A stretch of 64,000 bases of DNA from Streptomyces canus (GTDB lineage Bacteria; Actinomycetota; Actinomycetes; Streptomycetales; Streptomycetaceae). Below the pieces are notes generated by a model. That model made no database searches. It was not told where the DNA came from and was given only the letters and a program-made list of their open reading frames with translations. Position 1 is the first letter of the stretch. Each line of letters opens with the position of its first letter. Position numbers and translations under genes: made by a program. Where the stretch lies: assembly GCF_041435015.1 (NCBI RefSeq), contig NZ_CP107989.1:806001-870000 (forward strand), given 5' to 3'. Below, piece by piece: positions 1-13,531 of this stretch.

Positions 1-1204
1 CGCCGTAACTGGACCAGGAGCGGGTGGAGTAGACCGCCTCCCCGAAGCGGCCGAGCCAGTCGCCCATGGCGAGCAGGATGGACTGCTGCCCGGAGGGGAT
101 GGTGCCGTCGGCCATCGGGGCGATGTTGAGCAGCATGCTGCCGCCCTTGCTGACCCGGTCGATCAGCGAGTGCAGCAGTGCCTGCGTCGAGTAGTAGCCG
201 ATGCCCACCGTGTAGCACCAGCTGGAGGAGGAGATGCTGTCGTCGGTCAGCCAGTAGGGGGTGAGCAGCCCTGCCGGGCCGCCGCGCTCGAAGTCGAAGA
301 CCTCACCCTTGTTGTTGAGGCCGTCCTTGTAGGTCGCGACCACGTCCTTGTTCCACGCGACGGCCTGGTTGTAGTAGTGCGCGAGGAACTGGAGCCGGTA
401 GGACTCCTGCACCAGGGGCAGGTTGAAGTCCTGCCAGACCAGGTCCGGTTGGTAGCCGTCGATGACCTCGATCAGCTTGTCGTACCAGAGCTTGTTCTCT
501 GCGGCCGAGCCCTGCTGGCCGTAGAGGATGCGCAGGTTCGGGTCCGACTGGGACGGTACGTTGTCGTAGAAGCCGGTGAAGTGGTAGGCGTGGTGCAGCG
601 AGGCCATGAACTTCAGCCCCTGCCCGCGGATGGCCTGCGCGTGCAGCCCCACCAGGTCGAGCCTGGGGCCGTGCTGGACCGAGTTCCACGGGTTGGCGCG
701 GCTGTTCCACATGGAGAAGCCGTCGTGGTGCTCGGCGACCGGGCCGGCGAACCGGGCACCCGCGGCCTTGAACAGCCGGGCCCACGCGTCCGGGTCGAAC
801 TTGCCGCCCTGGGAGACCAGTTTGGGGGCGAACTGAACGAAGTTGCCCGCCTTGTCGCGGGCGCCGTCGATGAAGTTGTGGTACGGCCATGCCGAGGGGT
901 CGCCGTAGGTGGCCTTGTGGTGGTTGTTCTCGGACGAGCCGCCGATGTACATGTTGCGCGGATACCACTCGTTGCCGAACGCGGGAACGCTGAAGACGCC
1001 CCAGTGGTAGTAGATGCCGAACTTGGCGTCCTGGAACCAGGCCGGGGCAGGGGGATGTTGGTCCACGGAGGACCAGCTCGGGGTGTAGCTCGCGGGACCG
1101 TCGGTCGCGGCGGCCTCGGGGGCGAACCGCAGCAGGCCGTAGGCCGTGGCCGCGCCGGCCGCCGCCAGCAGTCGGCGCCGGCTGAGCGGCAGGGAGGAGG
1201 ACAT
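1..1204 (-). CDS. GH29 alpha-L-fucosidase, secreted, 3' end beyond the window
   Basis: The 401 visible residues form a glycoside hydrolase family 29 catalytic domain, which releases terminal alpha-L-fucose. A Tat-like leader (RRRLLAAAG at residues 9-17) implies export. The hydrolase starts near residue 40 with WFQDAKFGIYYHWGVFSVP, followed by VAEHHDGFSMW, and carries the expected nucleophile as D259 in PDLVWQDFNL. The start ATG at 1204 sits at the leader; the preferred ribosome site is weak. The gene follows the GH59 gene by 71 bases on the same strand and probably belongs to the same transcript. It is closely related to the fucosidase at 41551-43782, which adds a crystallin-like and a lectin domain; whether this copy has them cannot be seen. 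Family and role are certain; the exact linkage cleaved is not. Confidence 0.93.
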   Translation of the reverse strand, partial: MSSSLPLSRRRLLAAAGAATAYGLLRFAPEAAATDGPASYTPSWSSVDQHPPAPAWFQDAKFGIYYHWGVFSVPAFGNEWYPRNMYIGGSSENNHHKATYGDPSAWPYHNFIDGARDKAGNFVQFAPKLVSQGGKFDPDAWARLFKAAGARFAGPVAEHHDGFSMWNSRANPWNSVQHGPRLDLVGLHAQAIRGQGLKFMASLHHAYHFTGFYDNVPSQSDPNLRILYGQQGSAAENKLWYDKLIEVIDGYQPDLVWQDFNLPLVQESYRLQFLAHYYNQAVAWNKDVVATYKDGLNNKGEVFDFERGGPAGLLTPYWLTDDSISSSSWCYTVGIGYYSTQALLHSLIDRVSKGGSMLLNIAPMADGTIPSGQQSILLAMGDWLGRFGEAVYSTRSWSSYG

Positions 1205-1275
1205 GTGGGGGCCTCTCGGGGGAGTTGACGGAGGTGGTGCCTTCGGTCGCTGATCGCGCCGGCCGGGCGCCTCGA

Positions 1276-5573
<4,298 letters not shown>

Positions 5574-5596
5574 TCGGTCCTCCTGCGTTCCCGGGG

Positions 5597-7126
5597 TCAA
5601 CTCAGTGACCACTGCTGGTTGGATCCGCCGTTGCAGGTCCACAGTTCTACGGGGGTGCCGTTGGCGGTGGCGGCGCCGGTCACGTCCAGACACAGGCCGG
5701 ACTGGGCGCTGGTGACGGTGCCGTTGGCGTTGACGTTCCACTGCTGGTTGGCCTGGCCGTTGCAGGTCCAGGTGATGACCTTGGTACCGGGGTTGGCGCC
5801 CTGGTTGGAGGCGTCCAGGCACAGTTGGTTGCTGCCGGAGTACACGGTGAGCTGGCGGGAGTCGGTCCGGGACCAGGTCTGGTGCGCCGCTCCGGTGCAG
5901 TCCCGGATCTGCGTCTGCGTACCCGGGGTCGTGGACGCGCCCGGCACCTCCAGGCACTTGCCCGCGCCCACCGCGTGCAGCGCGGTCGACGTACCGCCAC
6001 CGCCCCCCGCGCCGTAGCCGGCCGCGGTGATGGCGGCCTGGACGGCGTTCTCGGTGGCGTCGGAGGGATAGCCCGCCGTGATCGCGCCCTCGAAGAACTC
6101 GCCCACGCCGTTGGGGCTGTTGTCGCCCCCGGTGCCGAGCAGGACCGAGCTGTCGACCTTCATCGGTGAGTAGCCGTTCGGCAGGGGCCCGGAGTAGGTG
6201 GTGGTCAGGCCGCCGCTCGTGCCGTTGCCGTATTTGAGAGTGAAGTTGCTGGTGCCGTTGTTCTTCAGCCACGCGCTGACGAACGGGTAGTGCACGCCAG
6301 GGTTGTTCGGGTCCTTGTTGGAGCCGGTGTTGGTGTGGAACATGCCGTTCTCCAGGTCGGCCTCGACCCACGGGCCGCTGCCGGTGCAGCCGCCGAACCA
6401 GCAGGCGGTGCCCCAGTAGATGGCGTTCATGGTGGCGTTGCCGGTGTCGGTGTGGGAGTTCTCACCGCTGCCGTAGTCGAAGCAGCACCACTGGCTCGTG
6501 TAGTTCGACGAGGTCACCATGTAGATGCCTTCGGGCTGGGCCCCGGTGGGCACCCCGCTCGCGTGGTCGAGCCGGTAGCCGACGCCGGGGGTGACCTTGA
6601 CGCCGAAGACCTGGTGGCCGGCCGCGGTCACCGGCAGGGCCATGGCGTCCGCGCCGACGTCGGACCCGTTGGGGCCCGGCCCCTTCCAGTAGCCGCCCCA
6701 GGAGATCGGCATGTCGTTGTGCTGGGCGGTCTGGTCGTAGATCTTCGTGATCGTGCACGATGTGCCCGAGCAGAACGACACCTGGGAGGCGCTGTCCGCG
6801 TACCCGCCGGCACTGAGCACTCCGATGTCGCGGTAGCTGTGGTCGGAGGCCCGCTGAATCCGGTACAGCGGGCCGTTGTACGACGCGAAGAGCGCCCTGG
6901 TCGTGGCGTGTGCCGTCACGCACGGCGTACCGCCCGCGGCGTAGAGGTCGCACGGGAGGGACGCGTCCGCCACGCGGTGGGTCACGTGACGGACGACGGC
7001 TGTCGTAGCGGCCCGCGGGGACGTGGCGAACGCCGGTGCGCCGAACGCGGCCACGGCCATCGCCAGGGCGACCAGGAGCACGGCTTTCCATCGCCTGGGT
7101 CGGCGATCACCGGCTGGTTCGAGCAT
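5597..7126 (-). CDS. GH54 alpha-L-arabinofuranosidase with C-terminal CBM13 (copy 1)
   Basis: A 509-residue secreted enzyme that should remove terminal alpha-L-arabinofuranose from arabinoxylan or arabinan. The signal peptide covers about residues 1-40. The catalytic domain (about 58-385) begins LPCDLYAAGGTPCV and carries the GH54 hallmark vicinal cysteines C214-C215 in CCFDYG, the nucleophile E259 in ADLENG and the acid/base Asp in GGDNS; these spacings match the fungal AbfB enzyme. Fungal GH54 enzymes end in CBM42, but here the last 125 residues are three ricin repeats instead. Start ATG 7126 follows GAGGAGG; an upstream in-frame ATG at 7195 lacks such a site. Two further GH54 copies lie at 8911-10419 and 16119-17702. 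Confidence 0.94.
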   Translation of the reverse strand: MLEPAGDRRPRRWKAVLLVALAMAVAAFGAPAFATSPRAATTAVVRHVTHRVADASLPCDLYAAGGTPCVTAHATTRALFASYNGPLYRIQRASDHSYRDIGVLSAGGYADSASQVSFCSGTSCTITKIYDQTAQHNDMPISWGGYWKGPGPNGSDVGADAMALPVTAAGHQVFGVKVTPGVGYRLDHASGVPTGAQPEGIYMVTSSNYTSQWCCFDYGSGENSHTDTGNATMNAIYWGTACWFGGCTGSGPWVEADLENGMFHTNTGSNKDPNNPGVHYPFVSAWLKNNGTSNFTLKYGNGTSGGLTTTYSGPLPNGYSPMKVDSSVLLGTGGDNSPNGVGEFFEGAITAGYPSDATENAVQAAITAAGYGAGGGGGTSTALHAVGAGKCLEVPGASTTPGTQTQIRDCTGAAHQTWSRTDSRQLTVYSGSNQLCLDASNQGANPGTKVITWTCNGQANQQWNVNANGTVTSAQSGLCLDVTGAATANGTPVELWTCNGGSNQQWSLS

Positions 7127-7207
7127 GGAGACCTCCTCTGTGGCTGTGCGCACCCGGTGGTGCCGACGCTTGTCGAGGGCTCGGGCCGGGGTCATCTCGA
7201 CGTCGGG

Positions 7208-8857
7208 TCATCCCCACGTCCACCGCTGACTGCTGCCGCCGTTGCAGGTCCGCAGCTCGGCGAGGGTTCCGTCGGAGGTGGCCCCTCCGGCGACGTCCAG
7301 GCACAGGCCCGACTGGTTGCCGGTGATCGTGCCGTTGGTGTTCAGCGTCCACTGCTGATTGCTCTGGCCGTTGCACGACCAGATCTCCACCTTCGTCCCC
7401 GGAGTGGTCTGGTTGTTGTAGGCGTCCAGGCACATCTGGTCGCTGCCGGAGTAGACGGTGAACTGGTTGGACGCGGAGTGCGTCCATGTCTGGTTGGCGC
7501 CGCCGTTGCAGCTCCAGATCTCCACCTGAGTGCCGGCGGTCCTGGTCGAGTCGGGTACGTCCAGGCACTTGCCCGCACCCACCGCGTGCACCGCGCCGGT
7601 CACGCTGGTGCCGCCGCCGCTGGCGCCGCCCGCGACCCGGTACATCACCGTGCCGTGCGCCGGGACCGAGGCGCTGATCGTGCCCGAGGTGGTGGAGGAC
7701 GCCCCCGACCACAGGTCGGTCAGGGTGTAGGCGGACGCCCCGGTCTTACCGATCGCGGCCGCGGTGGTGGAGATGGTCGCTGTCGAGCCCGTCTCGTTGA
7801 ACAGCGCCACCGACACGTCCCCGTTGGCCAAAGGCTTGGCCAGCACGTCCCGGCCGCCTGAGGAGGAGACCATGGTGCCCTGCTTGCCGAGGGAGTCCTG
7901 GTCAACCGCGATCACCCGGGAGTTGGTCAGCGTGGACAGGGTCTCCGCGCCGGCCGAGGGGATGTTGGTGCCCGCGATCAGCGGTGCGGCCATCTCCGCC
8001 CACAGGCTGAACTCGCTGCGGCTCTCGGTGGCCGTCATCGAGCCGTTGCCGACCTCCAGCATGTCCGGGTCGTTCCAGTGGCCGGGGCCGGCGTAGGAGG
8101 CCAGTCCCACGTTGCTGTGGAAGATCGACAGCATGCTGGCGAAGTTGGCGCTGATGTCCCCGGTGGTGCGCCAGCTGTTGCCGACGCCCGCGCCCCAGGT
8201 CCACACGTTGTCCTGGCCCCAGTTGCACAGGCTGTACAGGATCGGCCGACCCGTGGCCGCCAGGGCCTCCCGCATCGCGGTGTACCGGCTCTGCGCGGAC
8301 ACCCCGTTGTTGTTGCAGTTGTCGTACTTCAGGTAGTCCACGCCCCACGACGCGAACGACTGGGCGTCCGTGCTCTCGTGCCCCAGGCTGCCCGGATACC
8401 CGGCGCAGGTGGCGGTGCCCGCGTCCTCGTAGATCCCCAGCTTCAGCCCCAGGGAGTGCACGTAGTCGGCGGTGCCCTTGATGCCGTCGGGGAACTTGGC
8501 CGGGTCCGGCACCAGGCGGCCGCCGGAATCGCGGTTGTGGGTCATCCAGCAGTCGTCGATGTTGACGTAGGAGTAGCCCGCTGCCTGCATGCCGTTGGTG
8601 TGCATCGCCTGCGCGGTGGACTTGATCAGCGACTCGGAGACATCGCAGCCGTACGCGTTCCAGTCGTTGAAGCCCATCTGCGGGGTCAGTGCCAGTCCGT
8701 TGCCCAGCGCGGCGGCGGGCTGCGCCGTACCGAGGGAGACGAGGGGAACGCCCACGCAGAACAGCGCGATGGAGAAGGCGAACGCCAAGGTCCTGCGCAG
8801 GGACGGTCGTGGGAACGGCGGCAGGAGGTGTCCGACTCTCCTGGTGATCATGTGCAT
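7208..8857 (-). CDS. GH27 alpha-galactosidase with C-terminal CBM13 (copy 1)
   Basis: A 549-residue secreted enzyme that hydrolyses terminal alpha-galactose. After a signal region (residues 1-50) the GH27 barrel runs from about 52 to 330: LTPQMGFNDWNAYGC, VNIDDCW, nucleophile D179 in YLKYDNC, acid/base D234 in SWRTTGDI and GHWNDPDMLEVG. A beta-sandwich domain follows to about 420, then three ricin repeats. Start ATG 8857 is favoured over the in-frame ATG at 8851 because AGGAG lies eight bases before it. The gene sits between two GH54 genes (53 and 81 bases away), so galactose and arabinose release are probably expressed together. A paralogue with the same layout is at 54378-56024. Confidence 0.95.
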   Translation of the reverse strand: MHMITRRVGHLLPPFPRPSLRRTLAFAFSIALFCVGVPLVSLGTAQPAAALGNGLALTPQMGFNDWNAYGCDVSESLIKSTAQAMHTNGMQAAGYSYVNIDDCWMTHNRDSGGRLVPDPAKFPDGIKGTADYVHSLGLKLGIYEDAGTATCAGYPGSLGHESTDAQSFASWGVDYLKYDNCNNNGVSAQSRYTAMREALAATGRPILYSLCNWGQDNVWTWGAGVGNSWRTTGDISANFASMLSIFHSNVGLASYAGPGHWNDPDMLEVGNGSMTATESRSEFSLWAEMAAPLIAGTNIPSAGAETLSTLTNSRVIAVDQDSLGKQGTMVSSSGGRDVLAKPLANGDVSVALFNETGSTATISTTAAAIGKTGASAYTLTDLWSGASSTTSGTISASVPAHGTVMYRVAGGASGGGTSVTGAVHAVGAGKCLDVPDSTRTAGTQVEIWSCNGGANQTWTHSASNQFTVYSGSDQMCLDAYNNQTTPGTKVEIWSCNGQSNQQWTLNTNGTITGNQSGLCLDVAGGATSDGTLAELRTCNGGSSQRWTWG

Positions 8858-8910
8858 GTCATCAGCTCCTGGGCCGGGTCGCGGCAGAACACGCCGTGGG
8901 GCAGAAGGAT

Positions 8911-10419
8911 TCAGCGGTATCCGGCCGCGGTGATGTTGGCCTGCACCGCGTTGTCGGTCGCGTCGGAGGGGTAGCCGGCGACAATGGCCCCCTCGTAGAA
9001 GGTTCCGGCGCTCAGGTTGGCGCCGCCGCCGGGCTTGCAGCAGTCGCCGCCGCTGCCCAGGACAATGGCGCCCTGCTTCTTCATCGGGCTGTATCCGCCG
9101 GGCAGCCCGCCGTCCCACAGGGTGGTCAGGCTTCCGGACTGCGCGTTGCCGCCCTTGAGGGCGAACCTCGACGTCCCGTTGTTCTTCAGCATCGCGGTGA
9201 CGAACTTGCTGGTGAAAGCACGCTGGTTGGTGTTCCAGGACTGGCTTCCCCCGGAGTACAGGCCCCATTCGAGATCGGCCTGCACCCACGGGCCGCTTCC
9301 CGAGCAGCCGCCGAACCAGCACTCGGTGCCGAAGTTGATCGCGTCCATCGCCCCGGCCGCGTCGGCCTTCCGCGTCGTCTCACTGTTGCCGTAGTCGAAG
9401 CAGCAACCGTTGTTGACGTGAGTGCCGCTGGTCACCATGTACGCCCCTTCGGGCGCGCTACCGGTCGGCACGCCCGTCAGATGACCATCCCGCCAGTAGC
9501 TGTTGCCGGGATTGATGTACAGCGAGTACGCCTTGGTGCCCCCGGCGGTCAGCGACTCCGAGGTCGCCTTCGCGGGACTGCTCTGACTCGACCCCGGAAC
9601 CTGGGCCGATCCCTGGTACCACAGGTCGTTGCCGCGTCCGGACTGGTCGTAGACGACCGTGATGACACAGGAGGTGCCCCCGCAGAACGAGTCCTGCGCC
9701 GCCGCGTCGGCGAAACCGCCGGACGCCCGTACGCCGATGTTCCTGGTCGCGTTGTCCGAGGCGCGCCTGACCTGGTACAGGCTGCCGCTGTACGACCCGT
9801 AGAGCGCCCGCACGGTGCTGTGCGCGGCCACGCACGGAGTGCCGCCCGCGGAGTAGATGTCGCACGGGCCCGACCCGCCGGGCGCGGGTGGAGGTGTCGA
9901 CGTGGTCCACTTCTGGTTGCTCTGGCCGTTGCAGGTCCACAGGATGACCGCGGTGCCGTTGGCCGTGCCCGCCCCGTTGACGTCCAGGCACAGGCCGGAC
10001 TGGACACCGGTGACGGACCCGTCGGAGTTCTGTCGCCACGCCTGGTTCGACTGCCCGTTGCACGACCAGATGATCACCGGGGTTCCCGGCGCGGTCCGGT
10101 TTTCGTAGGCGTCCACGCATCGGGTGCCGTCCATCGTCCTCAGCTCGCCCGCCGAGGTGAACTCGAACGCCTGGTTCGGCTGGTTGTCACAGTCCCGGAT
10201 GTCCAGCGCCGTTCCCGGGGTGTCGACATTGCCCTTGACGTCCAGACACCGCCCCGACGCCGCACTTACCAAGGGCGCCGGCGTCGATGCCGGCGCCGAC
10301 CACGTCTGCGCGGTCGTCAGCATCATGGCCAGCAGCGCCATCACACCTACGGCGGCGGACGCCGGAAGGCGTGGTCTGCGAGCCGCGGGGCTTCGGCGAA
10401 AAACGGATGTAGGCCGCAT
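8911..10419 (-). CDS. GH54 alpha-L-arabinofuranosidase with N-terminal CBM13 (copy 2)
   Basis: A 502-residue secreted enzyme with the domain order reversed relative to its two paralogues. The signal peptide is followed by a ricin lectin at about residues 43-172 (three CLDV/CVDA repeats with NQAF, NQAW and NQKW motifs), a short Pro/Gly linker, and the GH54 domain from GPCDIYSAGGTPCV to the C-terminus. Vicinal cysteines (CCFDYGN), the nucleophile motif ADLEWG and the acid/base in GSGGDCC are all present; the extra CC after GGD is unlike the other copies. Start ATG 10419 has AAGGAA upstream; earlier in-frame codons extend into non-conserved sequence. It is the first gene of the unit running to the window start, immediately downstream of the regulatory region 10420-10697. 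Confidence 0.94.
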   Translation of the reverse strand: MRPTSVFRRSPAARRPRLPASAAVGVMALLAMMLTTAQTWSAPASTPAPLVSAASGRCLDVKGNVDTPGTALDIRDCDNQPNQAFEFTSAGELRTMDGTRCVDAYENRTAPGTPVIIWSCNGQSNQAWRQNSDGSVTGVQSGLCLDVNGAGTANGTAVILWTCNGQSNQKWTTSTPPPAPGGSGPCDIYSAGGTPCVAAHSTVRALYGSYSGSLYQVRRASDNATRNIGVRASGGFADAAAQDSFCGGTSCVITVVYDQSGRGNDLWYQGSAQVPGSSQSSPAKATSESLTAGGTKAYSLYINPGNSYWRDGHLTGVPTGSAPEGAYMVTSGTHVNNGCCFDYGNSETTRKADAAGAMDAINFGTECWFGGCSGSGPWVQADLEWGLYSGGSQSWNTNQRAFTSKFVTAMLKNNGTSRFALKGGNAQSGSLTTLWDGGLPGGYSPMKKQGAIVLGSGGDCCKPGGGANLSAGTFYEGAIVAGYPSDATDNAVQANITAAGYR

Positions 10420-10697
10420 TCTGTTCCTTGGGTCTGTGGGGGAAGGTGACAGAGGGTGCTGTGCCTTGCCGAACGGGATGTTCGTGGACCGCCGCGAGCC
10501 ACCGGCACGGCCGCGGGATCCGAACGCCTCATGGTGGCGAGGGCGCCCGAGAGCACTCACAGAAACCACTCAGACATCCCATGTTGCTAGTGATTCCACA
10601 GGCTTCCCACAGAGTCAATACGCTCCACACCTTCAATTGGATTCTGATCCATCCCATGTATTGCTGCTGGTAGGCCCGTTGTGAGGGCATGCCGGAA
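10420..10697 (-). promoter_or_regulatory. Promoter region of the second CAZyme unit with two ATCCCATGT-type sites
   Basis: This is the only long gap inside the first enzyme cluster and must hold the promoter of the genes 10419 down to 1. Read on the plus strand it contains ACATCCCATGTTG at 10574-10586 and GATCCATCCCATGTATTG at 10646-10663. The second shares its first 12 bases exactly with a site at 41316-41332 in front of the fucosidase, and nearly all of them with 33624-33641. A TTGACT on the minus strand lies between the two sites, but a convincing -10 box is not clear. No coding sequence is recognised in this stretch. Confidence 0.55.
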
Positions 10698-10733
10698 CCC
10701 GCGTCCGGCGACGGCCGCCGTGCCGGACGCGGG
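10698..10733 (-). terminator. Strong hairpin terminator after the GH10 xylanase gene
   Basis: CCCGCGTCCGGC (10698-10709) and GCCGGACGCGGG (10722-10733) form a perfect 12-bp stem with a 12-base loop, 20 bases past the xylanase stop codon. There is no long U-tract, as is usual for Streptomyces terminators. It separates the 17702-10753 transcription unit from the next. Confidence 0.8.
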
Positions 10734-10752
10734 TGTTCGTTCCGGTATCACC

Positions 10753-12234
<1,482 letters not shown>

Positions 12235-12264
12235 TCAACCTCCTTGCGCGGGGGCGCGAGAGGG

Positions 12265-12293
12265 GCGGACACCGGCCACGGGACGGTGTCCGC
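12265..12293 (-). terminator. Hairpin between esterase and xylanase genes
   Basis: GCGGACACCG (12265-12274) and CGGTGTCCGC (12284-12293) form a perfect 10-bp stem with a nine-base loop, 21 bases after the esterase stop. It could attenuate or stabilise the transcript between the two genes, or be a true terminator; there is no U-run. Confidence 0.5.
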
Positions 12294-12313
12294 GGTGGAG
12301 TGGGGTCATGTGC

Positions 12314-13447
12314 TCAGGAGACCGGCAGAGCGGTCCACTGCTGGTTGGTTCCGCCGTTGCAGTCCCACAGGACCAGTTGCGTACCGTCGGTGGTGGACGC
12401 GTTGGGGTCGTCGAGGCAACGGCCGGAGACCGGGTTGCGGTAGCCGCCGTTGTACGTCTGCCACTGCTGGTTGGTTCCGCCGTTGCAGTCCCAGATCTCG
12501 ATCTTGGTGCCGTTGGCGGTGCCGCGGCCGGTGGCGTCGAGGCACTTACCGAGCGCCCGCAGGGTGCCGTCGGAGCGCGCGGACCACGTTTGCGCGGCGG
12601 AGCCGTCGCAGGACCGGATCTCCGCGGCGGTCCCGTTGGCGCTGTTGCCGCCGTTGACCCCCAGGCACTTCCCCGGGATCCCGGAGCGCACCTGCCCGAC
12701 CGCGGAATCCGGCGGCTTGATCCAGCCTGCCGCGTCCGCGGCCTGGATCCCCGTGTTGAAGGCGTCCGCCATCTTGCCGAAGCCGCTGTCGTTGGGGTGC
12801 AGGGCGTCGGACAGGTCCGCGGCGGTCAGGGCGCTCATGTCGACCAGACGTACATGCTTGCCGGCAGCCTGCTCGGCCTGGACGATCCCGGGCAACTTGG
12901 CGTTGAACGCGGGCCGGTTGGCCTCCTCGGTGCCGCTGGTGGAGATGATCACGGTGCCGACGAGCACGGTCGCGTCGGGTGCGGCCCTGGTGATCTGGTC
13001 GATGAGCGCGTGGAGCCGGTCGGCGGCGGTCGGGATCTGGTAGTTGCCGTTCAGGTCGTTCGTGCCGATCTCCAGGGTGACCACGTTGGGGCGGTACCGG
13101 GCCAGCACGGAGTCCGCGATGCCGGCGATCTGGTCGATCCGCCAGCCGGAGTGGCCTTCGTTGTCCGGGTCGGACATGGTGCCGTTGCGCCCCGAGCCGA
13201 CGAAGTCCAGGGTGTGGCCCTCGGCCGTCAGCTTGTTCGCCAAAAAGCTCCGGTAGCTGTTCCCGGACGGGCTGCCGACGCCCCAGGTGATCGAGTCGCC
13301 CAACGGCATCAGCCGCAGCGGCGTGGGTGCGGCGGCCCGGGTGGCGGACGGCGGCGCCTCGGCGGCGTTGGCCGCGGCAGGCCAGGCGGCGCCCATGGCG
13401 AGGGTGGCCGCCAGCGCCGTGGCCAATGGTGCCCAGTACTTCTTCAT
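12314..13447 (-). CDS. SGNH-fold acetyl esterase (CE3-like) with C-terminal CBM13
   Basis: A 377-residue secreted protein. The signal peptide is residues 1-29. The SGNH hydrolase domain (about 43-245) has all expected blocks: GDSITWG with nucleophile S52, the oxyanion block around VGSGRNG, EIGTND at 127-131, and the DALHPND block with D214 and H217. The closest described group is CE3, the acetyl xylan esterases, so removal of acetyl groups from hemicellulose is likely. The ricin lectin (about 250-377) has three repeats ending TNQQW. Start ATG 13447 is preceded by GAGGAA. It lies 84 bases from the beta-helix gene and 85 from the xylanase, consistent with acetyl-xylan breakdown by one transcript. 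Confidence 0.9.
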   Translation of the reverse strand: MKKYWAPLATALAATLAMGAAWPAAANAAEAPPSATRAAAPTPLRLMPLGDSITWGVGSPSGNSYRSFLANKLTAEGHTLDFVGSGRNGTMSDPDNEGHSGWRIDQIAGIADSVLARYRPNVVTLEIGTNDLNGNYQIPTAADRLHALIDQITRAAPDATVLVGTVIISTSGTEEANRPAFNAKLPGIVQAEQAAGKHVRLVDMSALTAADLSDALHPNDSGFGKMADAFNTGIQAADAAGWIKPPDSAVGQVRSGIPGKCLGVNGGNSANGTAAEIRSCDGSAAQTWSARSDGTLRALGKCLDATGRGTANGTKIEIWDCNGGTNQQWQTYNGGYRNPVSGRCLDDPNASTTDGTQLVLWDCNGGTNQQWTALPVS

Positions 13448-13531
13448 CAGCGTTCCTCACTGGGTGCGGGACAGTGGGTGGGGGGTGAACGAACCGCCGG
13501 TCCGTGCAGGCGTTCTGGAGGCGCGAGCAGG